61,386 nucleotides of DNA. It comes from a virus. Below the pieces are notes generated by a model, which saw only the letters and a program-made list of their open reading frames with translations, did not search any database and was not told the DNA's origin. How positions within the stretch are numbered: position 1 is the stretch's first letter; every line of letters starts with the position of its first letter. The stretch lies in IMG/VR virus record IMGVR_UViG_3300017724_000002, positions 1 through 61,386 of that record; one strand, written 5' to 3'. Below are positions 42,654 to 49,987 of this stretch, one piece after another. Made by a program: the position numbers and the translations under genes.

Positions 42654-43161
42654 AAATCCAATCTTGATTCCACCAATAAGGCGCAGGCCGACCTTTGCGC
42701 CATTCCGCAAAGTATGCCTTTTCTCCTTTGTAATACGCACGATATGCGCTTACTGCATCACCTTCCACCTTGTACTCGTCGGGCATACATTGCGCAAACT
42801 CGGTCAATTCCCCTTCGGGGATTCTGTCAGCCATCATAAACAAATGCTCAATGCCGTCTGCGCAGGCGTGAGTCTTGTCGAATCGCTTTTCGTATTCTTC
42901 GCAAAGCATTGCGGCGTGAAAGCAAGTCCACATATAATTTTCACTGGTTGCGCCAACCCAAAGAGTAGCGGGATGGTGCGCATAACCCCCCAAAAGTGGA
43001 GTTCCTTTTGATGTAAGAGGCATATCTGCATCTTCTGCGCCGTGTCTGCGTTGAGCCGAGCCAAGCATCTGAAAACACTCCACAATTAATTTTGGCACAT
43101 GCTTATCGCAATATGACATAGCCGCATAAATTGGCGATTCGTCAAGGATAAAAATATTCAT
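42628..43161 (-). CDS. Pyrimidine-dimer-glycosylase-like phage protein
   Basis: 177 aa starting MNIFILDESPIYAAMSYCDKH (written as residues 1-21 region), with CDKHVPKLIVECFQML, LTEFAQCMPDEYKVEGD and RPAPYWW. This layout matches a widespread marine-phage family usually annotated as pyrimidine dimer DNA glycosylase (Pyr_excise-like). A DNA-repair role is assumed from that family label, not shown here. GGGGAG lies 8 nt before the ATG. Confidence 0.65.
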   Translation of the reverse strand: MNIFILDESPIYAAMSYCDKHVPKLIVECFQMLGSAQRRHGAEDADMPLTSKGTPLLGGYAHHPATLWVGATSENYMWTCFHAAMLCEEYEKRFDKTHACADGIEHLFMMADRIPEGELTEFAQCMPDEYKVEGDAVSAYRAYYKGEKAYFAEWRKGRPAPYWWNQDWIYGINYPAS

Positions 43162-43334
43162 TCTAAAAACTCCCCAAACCATGTTTCGCCGTAGTGGTCG
43201 CAATCTTCGTTAGTGCATTCGTATATGCCTTCCTGCGCCCTGCGCACGCATTTATTGCAATGAGGGCATTTCTTGCGTGGTTTGCGTGGCATTCCAGTAA
43301 CCATCTTCGGGTTATTTTCCCAAACTTGACGCAT
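43158..43334 (-). CDS. Small zinc-ribbon protein (58 aa)
   Basis: Contains KKCPHCNKCV and YECTNEDCDHYG, a clear four-Cys zinc ribbon, after a basic N terminus. It is flanked by overlaps with both neighbours (stop overlaps ATG 43161). Confidence 0.6.
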   Translation of the reverse strand: MRQVWENNPKMVTGMPRKPRKKCPHCNKCVRRAQEGIYECTNEDCDHYGETWFGEFLE

Positions 43335-43613
43335 TCAAATGTCCTCTAGTTCTTTCATTTGCTTTTGCGCAACCTCTTGAAGTTTCTCAACATCTTCGAC
43401 AATGCCAAACATTTTATTCTGCACTTCGGGGTCATCTGTGATTCTTGCAACATCTGCGCACTTATCACATACGCTTTGCAATGTTTTGCTTAGTGCTTTC
43501 AAAGCCCAGTCTTGAATACCTGTTAACTTCTCATATCGTGATATTGTTTTTTGTTGTTCCTCTATCAAGCGAGCCGCCTTTGCGACAGTTTCATTCATTC
43601 CTTCTATGTTCAT
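43335..43613 (-). CDS. Coiled-coil hypothetical protein
   Basis: 92 aa, helical throughout (VAKAARLIEEQQKTISRYEKL, VEDVEKLQEVAQKQMKEL) with a central CDKCADV. Starts by ATGA overlap. Confidence 0.6.
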   Translation of the reverse strand: MNIEGMNETVAKAARLIEEQQKTISRYEKLTGIQDWALKALSKTLQSVCDKCADVARITDDPEVQNKMFGIVEDVEKLQEVAQKQMKELEDI

Positions 43614-43948
43614 ATTATGTTCGCCTCCTGTTCCGCCATTGCTTTAATCAATTGCGTTAGGCGCATGTGCGCCATTATCATATCTGTCTGCGTCTTTGCT
43701 TTATTGAACCAACCGATAACTTTCTGCGGTACATCTTGCCAACCAAACGCCTGCATAATGCGCACTTGAACCACCAAGTCGTTGCATGAATCGCAACATC
43801 GAGTATGGTCAAGCATACTTGCGTGGCTTGTGTCATCTGCGCTCAAAGGTTGCGCATTGTGGCCTTGAGTCCAATAGACCTTGCCTGCAAGGTCATCTTT
43901 GTGTTCTTTAATCGCTTTGTAGCATATCGAGCATATTTCTGTCATCAT
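43610..43948 (-). CDS. Zinc-ribbon protein
   Basis: 112 aa. CSICYKAI at the start and CCDSCNDL at residues 51-58 form a zinc site; the remainder is helical. First gene of a transcript from TATA box 43982-43989 with GGAGATGA before the ATG. Confidence 0.6.
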   Translation of the reverse strand: MMTEICSICYKAIKEHKDDLAGKVYWTQGHNAQPLSADDTSHASMLDHTRCCDSCNDLVVQVRIMQAFGWQDVPQKVIGWFNKAKTQTDMIMAHMRLTQLIKAMAEQEANII

Positions 43949-43981
43949 TTCATCTCCTGTGTTCCTTCCTGCGTGTTTAGT

Positions 43982-43989
43982 GATATAAA
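43982..43989 (-). promoter_or_regulatory. TATA box
   Basis: GGGTTTATATC on the minus strand, predicted start near 43959 and an 11-nt leader with GGAGATGA before ATG 43948. Confidence 0.7.
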
Positions 43990-43993
43990 CCCT

Positions 43994-44722
43994 TCACCAC
44001 TCCATGCCCCTTGTAGGGTCATCATCGTAGTCATTCATTGATAGTATGGTGTCATCCAGTGTATCTTTCACCGTTTCGGGAATTTGGTTCATTTCTGCGC
44101 TGAATCTTTTAGTGTTAAATTCATCTTCTGCGCCGTGTAACTCTTGCATCAATTCATTGACTCTTGAGAGCCAACCATGCGGTAATATTGATTCACAAAT
44201 GAGCATAGCCTCCGTGTTTTCGTGCGTTGTGTGCGTGGGGATTCCATTTAGCGCAGGGTGTTTTCCATGAACCTTTGAAATGATTGTAAAAAGGTGGTTT
44301 TTGCGCCTAAAGTCTTTATCGCCTTCTGATTCTTCGAGCATCATTTCAACACGCCTTCCAGTGACTTGACCGTTTCCCCAATTGCGCAAAATATCTTCCC
44401 ATTCTTGGGTGAACATTCCGTTGTTGCCTTTGCAACCTTCCGCCATGTCTAAGTGCGCCTTTACAATGTGAAATTCTATGCAGACTTCCCAAAGGTCAAT
44501 ATCCATTTTGTGCAAAATCTGCTCACACTCAACGAGTCTTGCCTGTGCTAACTGCGCCAAAATATCTGAAATATTAGAAAATGCGCTTGTGTTATCTGCC
44601 TTCAAAAATCCTAAATCGGGATTTAAGATTAACCCCGCATCGAAAAAAGTCTGATACAGAAAACCCACTGCGTCGCTTGGTGTTTCTATTTTCTTGCTCA
44701 TTGCGTCGTCTGCTTCGCTCAT
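43994..44722 (-). CDS. Hypothetical protein
   Basis: 242 aa, helical and acidic, with LVECEQILHKMDIDLWEVCIEF and LSRVNELMQELHGAEDEF. No catalytic motif recognised. Starts in an ATGA overlap with a 32-codon gene. Confidence 0.6.
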   Translation of the reverse strand: MSEADDAMSKKIETPSDAVGFLYQTFFDAGLILNPDLGFLKADNTSAFSNISDILAQLAQARLVECEQILHKMDIDLWEVCIEFHIVKAHLDMAEGCKGNNGMFTQEWEDILRNWGNGQVTGRRVEMMLEESEGDKDFRRKNHLFTIISKVHGKHPALNGIPTHTTHENTEAMLICESILPHGWLSRVNELMQELHGAEDEFNTKRFSAEMNQIPETVKDTLDDTILSMNDYDDDPTRGMEW

Positions 44723-44817
44723 TCTTCTTCACCTGCCAATACTTTTTCGTATTCTAAATGAACCTTTGGATGCCTTAAATGCAACCATAATAATAAATGA
44801 TTTAATTCAGTATTCAT
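44719..44817 (-). CDS. 32-residue small protein
   Basis: Encodes MNTELNHLLLWLHLRHPKV followed by an acidic end AGEEE. AGGTGA is 6 nt before its ATG, and both ends overlap neighbours in ATGA form. Amphipathic, Leu/His-rich helix. Very short, so tentative. Confidence 0.45.
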   Translation of the reverse strand: MNTELNHLLLWLHLRHPKVHLEYEKVLAGEEE

Positions 44818-45284
44818 TCTTCTTCACCTCTTATTTCATAGTCTGCGTCTTTGCTTCCTGCGCTTGGGAATATCATGTGAGAAACTTTCTTTATCCCCAT
44901 AACCATCTCCAACATTCGGTCAACACTGCATCTCTCCGGCGTTTGCGGTATGCGCACATGAACGAGAACATCGCCAACGATTGCATAAGGTGCTTCTTGC
45001 GCAGGCATACCGAAAGCGGCATATGTGCCAATTAAGTTTGGTTCTTCGCCATAAATGCGCCCTTCTTCGTGCGCAATTACATCAATAATTTCAGCCATGA
45101 TTAGACCGGAGTTATCTTCTGCCGGTATTGGGAGTTTGACATTGCGCCCAAAGGTGCAATACTCAATCAGTCCACCGACTGCGCCTTGCATATCTTTAAG
45201 CGAAGGCTCGCCTTTTCCATTCTCTTTTTTTGCTATAATTGTAGGTTTGCTATTTGTTTCAATTTTTATCCAGTATTCTTCCAA
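44814..45284 (-). CDS. DUF3846-like protein
   Basis: 156 aa starting at TTG 45284 (GGAG 8 nt upstream, within a short leader of the transcript from 45321-45328). LKDMQGAVGGLIEYCTF, then IDVIAHEEGRI.GEEPNLIGTYAAFG and AIVGDVLVHV, fit the DUF3846 pattern (LQ..VGG.IE, NEEG.l....N, I.GDvvv), common in phages and actinobacteria. Function unknown for that family. Confidence 0.6.
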   Translation of the reverse strand: MEEYWIKIETNSKPTIIAKKENGKGEPSLKDMQGAVGGLIEYCTFGRNVKLPIPAEDNSGLIMAEIIDVIAHEEGRIYGEEPNLIGTYAAFGMPAQEAPYAIVGDVLVHVRIPQTPERCSVDRMLEMVMGIKKVSHMIFPSAGSKDADYEIRGEEE

Positions 45285-45285
45285 T

Positions 45286-45426
45286 TCAATCTCTCCTTGA
45301 TTCAAGCGTAGTGTCTGAGGGATATAAACCTGCCCCTCTTTTTATCCATATAACGCACGCTTTCAGCGTTTCTGCTAGTGTCCGTTTGCTCATCTGCTCA
45401 CGGTCTGCGGTGAATGCGTTGCTCAT
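45286..45426 (-). CDS. Small protein (46 aa) containing a promoter in its coding DNA
   Basis: Starts at ATG 45426 in an ATGA overlap with GGAGG 8 nt upstream, and ends two bases before the next start. It encodes MSKRTLAETLKACVIWIKRG and so on. The TATA box for the next gene lies within its 3' part. Confidence 0.5.
   Translation of the reverse strand: MSNAFTADREQMSKRTLAETLKACVIWIKRGAGLYPSDTTLESRRD
45321..45328 (-). promoter_or_regulatory. TATA box inside a coding sequence
   Basis: GGTTTATATCCC on the minus strand, within the 46-codon gene. Predicted start near 45298 places GGAG in a short leader before TTG 45284. Confidence 0.6.
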
Positions 45427-45653
45427 CTGCGCAACCTCCTTTCAATCATTGCGTCAAATTCTTCTTGTGTTTTCACAAGATAAATTGCGTGGCTGATTTG
45501 CTTGGGGCGCAAATACTTCTTTGCGTATGCTTCCGCCTTCTCATTTGCTTGCGCTATATTGCGAGTAAGGCGTGGGTTGCCCTCTATTGAAAATATGGTA
45601 TAGTCTGCGCCGAAACCAACATCAACGACAAAAGCGGGATATGTTGCGCTCAC
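45423..45653 (-). CDS. Hypothetical protein
   Basis: 76 aa from GTG 45653, overlapped with the preceding stop (GTGA) and with GGAGG 7 nt upstream, which clearly favours this start over ATG 45689. Fold unknown. Confidence 0.55.
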   Translation of the reverse strand: MSATYPAFVVDVGFGADYTIFSIEGNPRLTRNIAQANEKAEAYAKKYLRPKQISHAIYLVKTQEEFDAMIERRLRR

Positions 45654-45874
45654 TGGAAAGCCTCCTTGAAATCTCCGCCGCATAAACATTCTTCGGCGCA
45701 GTCAGAATTTAATCTCCTGTTCATATCATCAACAAATCTGCTTGCATTTTCTGCGCTTGAAAAGAACGCAATGTGTCTGTTTGTGACTTCCTCGCCGTAC
45801 AAAAGACCGTCAAATTGTATTGCGTAGCCTTCGCCTGCGTCAGACCAAAGCATGTAAAACATTGATTTGCTCAT
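45650..45874 (-). CDS. Hypothetical protein
   Basis: 74 aa with a Cys-rich end (DCAEECLCGGDF). GGGTGA 6 nt upstream of the ATG. Unknown. Confidence 0.55.
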   Translation of the reverse strand: MSKSMFYMLWSDAGEGYAIQFDGLLYGEEVTNRHIAFFSSAENASRFVDDMNRRLNSDCAEECLCGGDFKEAFQ

Positions 45875-46005
45875 TGTTCTTCACCCTCACAATAACATAT
45901 TTCTTCATCGGTTGAACCTGCGCATGATTTTTCGCATAATTCCATTCTTCTTTTCTTTCTCGCATCTTTAACTGCTTTCATTAATCTGTTTGCTATTCCT
46001 TTCAT
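45871..46005 (-). CDS. Small Cys-rich basic protein (44 aa)
   Basis: MKGIANRLMKAVKDARKKRR, then CEKSCAGSTDEEICYCEGEEQ: a basic helix followed by four Cys. ATGA overlaps at both ends. Possibly a tiny zinc-binding peptide. Confidence 0.5.
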   Translation of the reverse strand: MKGIANRLMKAVKDARKKRRMELCEKSCAGSTDEEICYCEGEEQ

Positions 46006-46277
46006 TCAATTGCCCCCTCTAAAGTGGTTATTGCGCTCTCTAAAGCAATATGCGCCTCATCTAACTCGCCTTCTGCTTCTTCAAGTGCCTGCGCAGATTC
46101 CTCTAACGCCTCTCCCATAGGAGTTGATTCAAGCATCCACTCGCAGATGTTGTCAAACTTTTCTGATTCTTGCGCCGCATAATCGCCGACCCAATTCCTC
46201 AATTCTTCAATTTCTGAAAGCATTTCTTGCAGTCTGCCTAATCTTTGCGCTATTTTTTTCCGGTCTTTTTGGTTCAT
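46002..46277 (-). CDS. Coiled-coil acidic protein
   Basis: 91 aa, strongly helical and acidic (LEEAEGELDEAHIALESAITTLEGAIE). Starts in an ATGA overlap. Unknown function. Confidence 0.6.
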   Translation of the reverse strand: MNQKDRKKIAQRLGRLQEMLSEIEELRNWVGDYAAQESEKFDNICEWMLESTPMGEALEESAQALEEAEGELDEAHIALESAITTLEGAIE

Positions 46278-46669
46278 TCCTCTTCGCCTCCTTCTTCTGC
46301 GCCACAGTCATTGCAAACTGCGCCGGTCATAGTATCACTATAATTCAAATGCTCGCATTCCGCCTTTGGCTTGCGCACCCATAGCGCACCGTCGCCGTTT
46401 CGCAAACTGATGCAGTCAATTGTTGAATGCGCAAGAGTATGATAAATTCCGATTCTGCCATCGGGCAAGCGCATAGCGTGTTGGTGCAAGACTGCGCACC
46501 AGTCGCCGCCTAATTCCTCCGGCAGTCTGATGGTTTCGTATTGCGTGGTTGGAATGAACATTCCGTCGCCCATATCCACTGCGCCTGCGCCATCAGTCCA
46601 CCCAGTCGGGTTTCCGAACATATCAACCGAGTCGCCAATTGGCTCTCCCCATTCATTTCTGCGCATCAA
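46274..46669 (-). CDS. Hypothetical protein with C-terminal zinc-like motif
   Basis: 131 aa, Gly-rich N-terminal half and a C-terminal CEHLNYSDTMTGAVCNDCG that could bind zinc, ending in GGEEE. Coupled to neighbours by 4-nt overlaps. Confidence 0.6.
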   Translation of the reverse strand: MMRRNEWGEPIGDSVDMFGNPTGWTDGAGAVDMGDGMFIPTTQYETIRLPEELGGDWCAVLHQHAMRLPDGRIGIYHTLAHSTIDCISLRNGDGALWVRKPKAECEHLNYSDTMTGAVCNDCGAEEGGEEE

Positions 46670-47067
46670 AGACCCGCCTCCGTCATTGCTTCTGAAACTG
46701 CGCTTGCAATGTCAATATCTTCGATGACTGCTTCGGTAGCCTTTGGCTTTGTGTATGTGTATGTGCGCTTCTTCGGCGCAATTGTTACAGTGTTGTGCTT
46801 TGCGCTTCCGTTAAAGTGCGCTCTTGTTGCGGCTGAGTTTGTCATTACTACGGTAATGTCGCCAGTCTTGCGCACATATACGCCTTTGCTGACTTGTTTC
46901 ATTTCTGCGCCGGAAATCGGGCAGATGCCGTTCATGGCTTTTTTGTTCATTTTTGCGTGCCAGTCTGACACGCCTCCATCCGGTCTGCGGCACAAGATAC
47001 CGACGACGGCATCACCTGCGACGCAATTTAATTTATATGGCTCATAATCTTGGGGTATATTCAACAT
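46666..47067 (-). CDS. Hypothetical protein, first in a transcript
   Basis: 133 aa, beta-rich then Lys/Thr-rich (APKKRTYTYTKPKATE). A strong AAGGAGGA site precedes its ATG and a palindromic TATA element lies 40 nt upstream. Function unknown. Confidence 0.6.
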   Translation of the reverse strand: MLNIPQDYEPYKLNCVAGDAVVGILCRRPDGGVSDWHAKMNKKAMNGICPISGAEMKQVSKGVYVRKTGDITVVMTNSAATRAHFNGSAKHNTVTIAPKKRTYTYTKPKATEAVIEDIDIASAVSEAMTEAGL

Positions 47068-47102
47068 TTTTTGTTCCTCCTTAACCTATCTCAAGCAGTG
47101 CG

Positions 47103-47114
47103 GGGTTATAACCC
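47103..47114 (-). promoter_or_regulatory. Palindromic TATA element GGGTTATAACCC
   Basis: 12-bp perfect palindrome with a TTATAA core, centred about 41 nt before ATG 47067. Predicted start near 47082 gives a leader that contains AAGGAGGA. The palindrome may also be an operator. Confidence 0.55.
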
Positions 47115-47115
47115 T

Positions 47116-47823
47116 TTAGGCATTTCCTCCGCTTCTGACCTTCTTTATGGCCGTTTTGACCTGTTCGGCGGTCAAGGGCAAGCCTTCGCCTGCGTACTGC
47201 TTGAGTGCGTCAATATTTACAGTCCATCGGAAGCGTGACCGTAGCGCATGAACAAGGAAGGCCAATTCTTCATATGCTCTTTGACCCGTTTCACACATAC
47301 CGTTCACCTTCGCCATGTGCGCCCTCGCCTTGTAGCCTCCGCCATACTTGAGTGTGCGCCCCATGTGCTTGACTTGGTGGCATCTCGGACATAATATAAT
47401 TATGCGCTCAAGATTCTGAACACAGTTTGCGTCGTCATAAGTCCAAACTTCATGCGCCTCCACTGCATGTTTGCGCCCTTGATTCAAACCGGAATCTCCG
47501 CAAATCTCGCACACATGACCCGCTTCTGCGTAGCACTGCTTGCGCAGTTTATCCCACTGCGTCTTTGTCAGCATACTGCGTAAGTTTGCGCCCCATGTGC
47601 CACTAGGCACTAACTCAATTGTGAGTTTGGGTTTCAATAATTCTGCGTGCGCCGTTGCCATAGCAACGCTCGTTTCATATCGTTCTTCTGCCTCGCATGA
47701 TGCGCACACTGGAACACCGCCAATGTTTGCGCCGTAAAGGTCGGCAGATTCTCCGCAGGGGCAAGTCCAGTTTTGGTTCGTCATATCCGAACCGACTCCA
47801 TTCCTGTTTATAGCGTTGCTCAT
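47116..47823 (-). CDS. HNH endonuclease-like protein
   Basis: 235 aa. N-terminal zinc ribbon CPCGES...CASC, and a central HNH region: CEICGDSG, VEAHEVWTYDD, and LCPRCHQVKHMG. The HE of EAHE and the final H of CPRCHQVKH supply catalytic-type residues. Free-standing HNH proteins in phages act as nicking or packaging-linked nucleases or homing enzymes. The usual ATG 47823 has GGGGG upstream. Confidence 0.75.
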   Translation of the reverse strand: MSNAINRNGVGSDMTNQNWTCPCGESADLYGANIGGVPVCASCEAEERYETSVAMATAHAELLKPKLTIELVPSGTWGANLRSMLTKTQWDKLRKQCYAEAGHVCEICGDSGLNQGRKHAVEAHEVWTYDDANCVQNLERIIILCPRCHQVKHMGRTLKYGGGYKARAHMAKVNGMCETGQRAYEELAFLVHALRSRFRWTVNIDALKQYAGEGLPLTAEQVKTAIKKVRSGGNA

Positions 47824-47948
47824 GCTTCAACCCCCAAATTGCCCCAAAGTGCCAATATAGGGAGAATCGGCAGACATGCGCCTATGATAAGCGGGAACAT
47901 GAACGCAGGCATTCGCACAGAAAAGCGGAACAAGTGAACGGTAATCAT
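47820..47948 (-). CDS. Small membrane protein (42 aa)
   Basis: Encodes MITVHLFRFSVRMPAFMFPL followed by IIGACLPILPILALWGNLG, one long hydrophobic segment. GGAGGCGAAGAAGAATG gives a strong ribosome site in the preceding gene's end, and the stop overlaps the HNH start. Candidate host-membrane effector or holin-like protein. Confidence 0.5.
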   Translation of the reverse strand: MITVHLFRFSVRMPAFMFPLIIGACLPILPILALWGNLGVEA

Positions 47949-48493
47949 TCTTCTTCGCCTCCGTTGTTCAATGCTACCATCACCTGCTCAAAAAGGTCAT
48001 GGTCTGAAATGGTGGTTTCTGATTGTTTGCAAGTGCATGCACCTTCGCCAAACCCTTCTATGAAGGAACGGAATTGACATTCGTTAAATGGCGCAAGCAT
48101 AAGCATTTCTGCAAACAACATGAGCAAACCTTCGGTTTCTGCGCTCTTGCCTAAGTCAGACATGAAAGACGCTCTCGCCGTCTGAACATCGGGCAGTAAG
48201 TCCAATGCTCTTTGTTTAGACCATTGCATATGCGCCATTCGGCAGTTACCAGTGCAAACCGGCTCATCTGCGCATATATGCGTGTTGAAGGCTTCGCCTC
48301 GCACACTCAGCGCAGGGGCAGGCTCTTGCACATAGTCAAAAATTGAGGTTTGAATATTGGCAGGGGGTGCGGGATTATTTTTGGAGGGTGAGCAACCCGC
48401 CGCCCCGACTGCCTTTTTGAATGCAAATTCCATGAATGACGCATACGCCCATAGGACTGCGCCAATGATTAATATACCGAGAATGACATTCAT
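47945..48493 (-). CDS. Membrane-anchored protein with Cys-rich ectodomain
   Basis: 182 aa from ATG 48493 (GGGAG 10 nt upstream). N-terminal segment MNVILGILIIGAVLWAYASFM is a signal anchor; AAGCSPSKNNP follows, and several Cys (HICADEPVCTGNC, CTCK) suggest a zinc or disulfide-bonded domain. The frame extends to 48580 but lacks a ribosome site. Function unknown. Confidence 0.6.
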   Translation of the reverse strand: MNVILGILIIGAVLWAYASFMEFAFKKAVGAAGCSPSKNNPAPPANIQTSIFDYVQEPAPALSVRGEAFNTHICADEPVCTGNCRMAHMQWSKQRALDLLPDVQTARASFMSDLGKSAETEGLLMLFAEMLMLAPFNECQFRSFIEGFGEGACTCKQSETTISDHDLFEQVMVALNNGGEEE

Positions 48494-48494
48494 T

Positions 48495-49004
48495 TCAAAT
48501 CGACTCCCATGAAATTTCATCTTGCTCGACCTTCTTAAAAAGAAGCCATGTTCCTTCCATGCGCTTGACCCAGTAGCCATGCCCCTTTATCTCCGCTTTG
48601 CGTGTGCGCCATTCATCCCAAAAGGTTTCGTTGCAATTGCCATACCATGTTGTGCGCTTTTTGCTCATCTTCATTTCGATGCCGAAAATCTCAAACCTTG
48701 TATAAACAGGGCGTGGTTCGGGGTGAACCTCTAATTCTGCGCCGTCAAGCCACTTCGCCAATTTTTCTTGAGCGAAGACTGTCGCTTTAGCGATTGCATC
48801 CTCTTCTTTGTGCGCAAGATTCTGAACAAATTGGCAATAGTGGGAGGTTGCGCCGTCAGATTTGGTGGACTTTACCTCAAGGTAAAGGGTATAAAATTGC
48901 TCTTTCTCGCCCGTTCTGCATACATGAAGAATACCGTCACGGCGCACTGTTTTTAGTGTGGATTGACCTTTGGCAGTGAAGGTGTTAGGGTGGACTGCGC
49001 TCAT
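48495..49004 (-). CDS. Hypothetical protein
   Basis: 169 aa, mixed fold, rich in Lys and aromatic residues (TTWYGNCNETFWDEWRTRKAE). ATGA overlap at its start. No family recognised. Confidence 0.6.
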   Translation of the reverse strand: MSAVHPNTFTAKGQSTLKTVRRDGILHVCRTGEKEQFYTLYLEVKSTKSDGATSHYCQFVQNLAHKEEDAIAKATVFAQEKLAKWLDGAELEVHPEPRPVYTRFEIFGIEMKMSKKRTTWYGNCNETFWDEWRTRKAEIKGHGYWVKRMEGTWLLFKKVEQDEISWESI

Positions 49005-49243
49005 TGCTCATCAACCTCCGCCTTAAGTGCGCACAATTCATCAATCATTTCTTGCAATTTTCTTTGAATTGTTCCAAAGTGAACGCTCATCTTCTCCAAA
49101 TCGCTCATAGAAATTGTTTCATCTGAAAAGTGGCGGCGATTGTTAAGACAATCCCAGTGGAAATCAACGCCTTCCTCATAGTCATGCGCCTTATCCCTCG
49201 CCTCTCTTAGCATTTTTATCATGCCGTTTATTTTGTTGCTCAT
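49001..49243 (-). CDS. Hypothetical helical protein
   Basis: 80 aa; helical (IQRKLQEMIDELCALKAEVDEQ). Overlaps both neighbours by 4 nt. Confidence 0.55.
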   Translation of the reverse strand: MSNKINGMIKMLREARDKAHDYEEGVDFHWDCLNNRRHFSDETISMSDLEKMSVHFGTIQRKLQEMIDELCALKAEVDEQ

Positions 49244-49485
49244 TCTTGTGCGCCCCCTGCAATGATTACCTTTTCACCGATTTTGACCTCAAAGAACATC
49301 GGGATAAGACCGACTTCAACGGTTTGGGTCAACAACCATTCAGAAAATAATTCTTCTGAATTGATTTCAGATGGCATAACGGCCACCATAAAACCGATTT
49401 CATTTGTTTCGCAGTGCATCGTTTTCGCAGTGAAAACGGGTACTACATCAGCAGGCTCAATATTGGGGTTCTGTGCTTCCTCCAT
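49240..49485 (-). CDS. Hypothetical protein, first gene of accessory operon
   Basis: 81 aa from the leaderless ATG 49485; the open frame reaches 49602 but contains the TATA box. Beta-rich (VGLIPMFFEVKIGEKVIIAGG). Unknown function. Confidence 0.6.
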   Translation of the reverse strand: MEEAQNPNIEPADVVPVFTAKTMHCETNEIGFMVAVMPSEINSEELFSEWLLTQTVEVGLIPMFFEVKIGEKVIIAGGAQE

Positions 49486-49507
49486 GCTATACCCTACCCA
49501 TTCAAGG

Positions 49508-49515
49508 GATATAAA
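49508..49515 (-). promoter_or_regulatory. TATA box of accessory operon
   Basis: GGGGTTTATATCCC on the minus strand, centred 26.5 nt before ATG 49485, predicting a leaderless mRNA. Confidence 0.75.
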
Positions 49516-49839
49516 CCCCATACCCAAAATGCACCACCTGCCCCACATTATGCGAGTAATTAATTTAATGCGTATGCCTGCATGTGCCTGCATGTGCCTC
49601 ATGTGTGTATGTGCATGTATGTGCGTGGGTGCAGGCTCGGCGGGAAGGCAAAATTTTTCTTAGAGTTTCATTGCGCATATAGGCAGGGATAACCGCAGGA
49701 ATTTGCGCCGAACATTGTTCAGAACGACGCACTGCTCTCAAGTCCTTCGAGGTTTTCGGTATGGCTTGCGCTCAATCCGAATCAATCAGAATTTTTGCGG
49801 ATTTGCAAAAACCAAAAACTGCGCAAAATGCGCAGATTC
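49516..49839. other. Non-coding stretch with TGCATGTG-like tandem repeats
   Basis: Between the accessory operon promoter and the terminator of the AAA+/VWA operon. Positions about 49570-49640 hold a degenerate repeat of GCCTGCATGT and GTATGTGC. No convincing gene was found; open frames here have no ribosome site and shift with the repeat. Confidence 0.4.
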
Positions 49840-49897
49840 AAAAAAAATAAAAAAAATCGCCCCGTTGGGTCGCAGTGGGCTGAATTGACACGGGGCG
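49840..49897 (-). terminator. Terminator of the AAA+/VWA operon
   Basis: On the minus strand CGCCCCGT (49897-49890) and ACGGGGCG (49865-49858) form an 8-bp GC-rich stem with a 24-nt loop, followed by TTTTTTTTATTTTTTTT (positions 49856-49840). It follows the VWA-like gene by 90 nt. This is the strongest terminator in the window. Confidence 0.65.
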
Positions 49898-49965
49898 CAC
49901 ATCAATTCTTGAGCCGTTTTGTTTGTTTTTCAATCCTCCTTTTTTGTTTTTTTATTCGTTCTTTA

Positions 49966-49985
49966 GCCTTTCAGTCTGTCGTTTT
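49966..49985 (+). repeat. 21-bp repeat copy at the 3' end of the VWA-like gene
   Basis: GCCTTTCAGTCTGTCGTTTT matches the array consensus GGCTCTCAGTCTATCGTTTA at most positions. It sits two bases from the VWA stop codon, mirroring copies near the start of the partner gene. Confidence 0.55.
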
Positions 49986-49987
49986 GC

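Noticed and set aside
49703-49888. A plus-strand 61-codon frame in the intergenic region
   Set aside because: No ribosome site; it runs through the poly-A and the hairpin terminator of the opposite strand.
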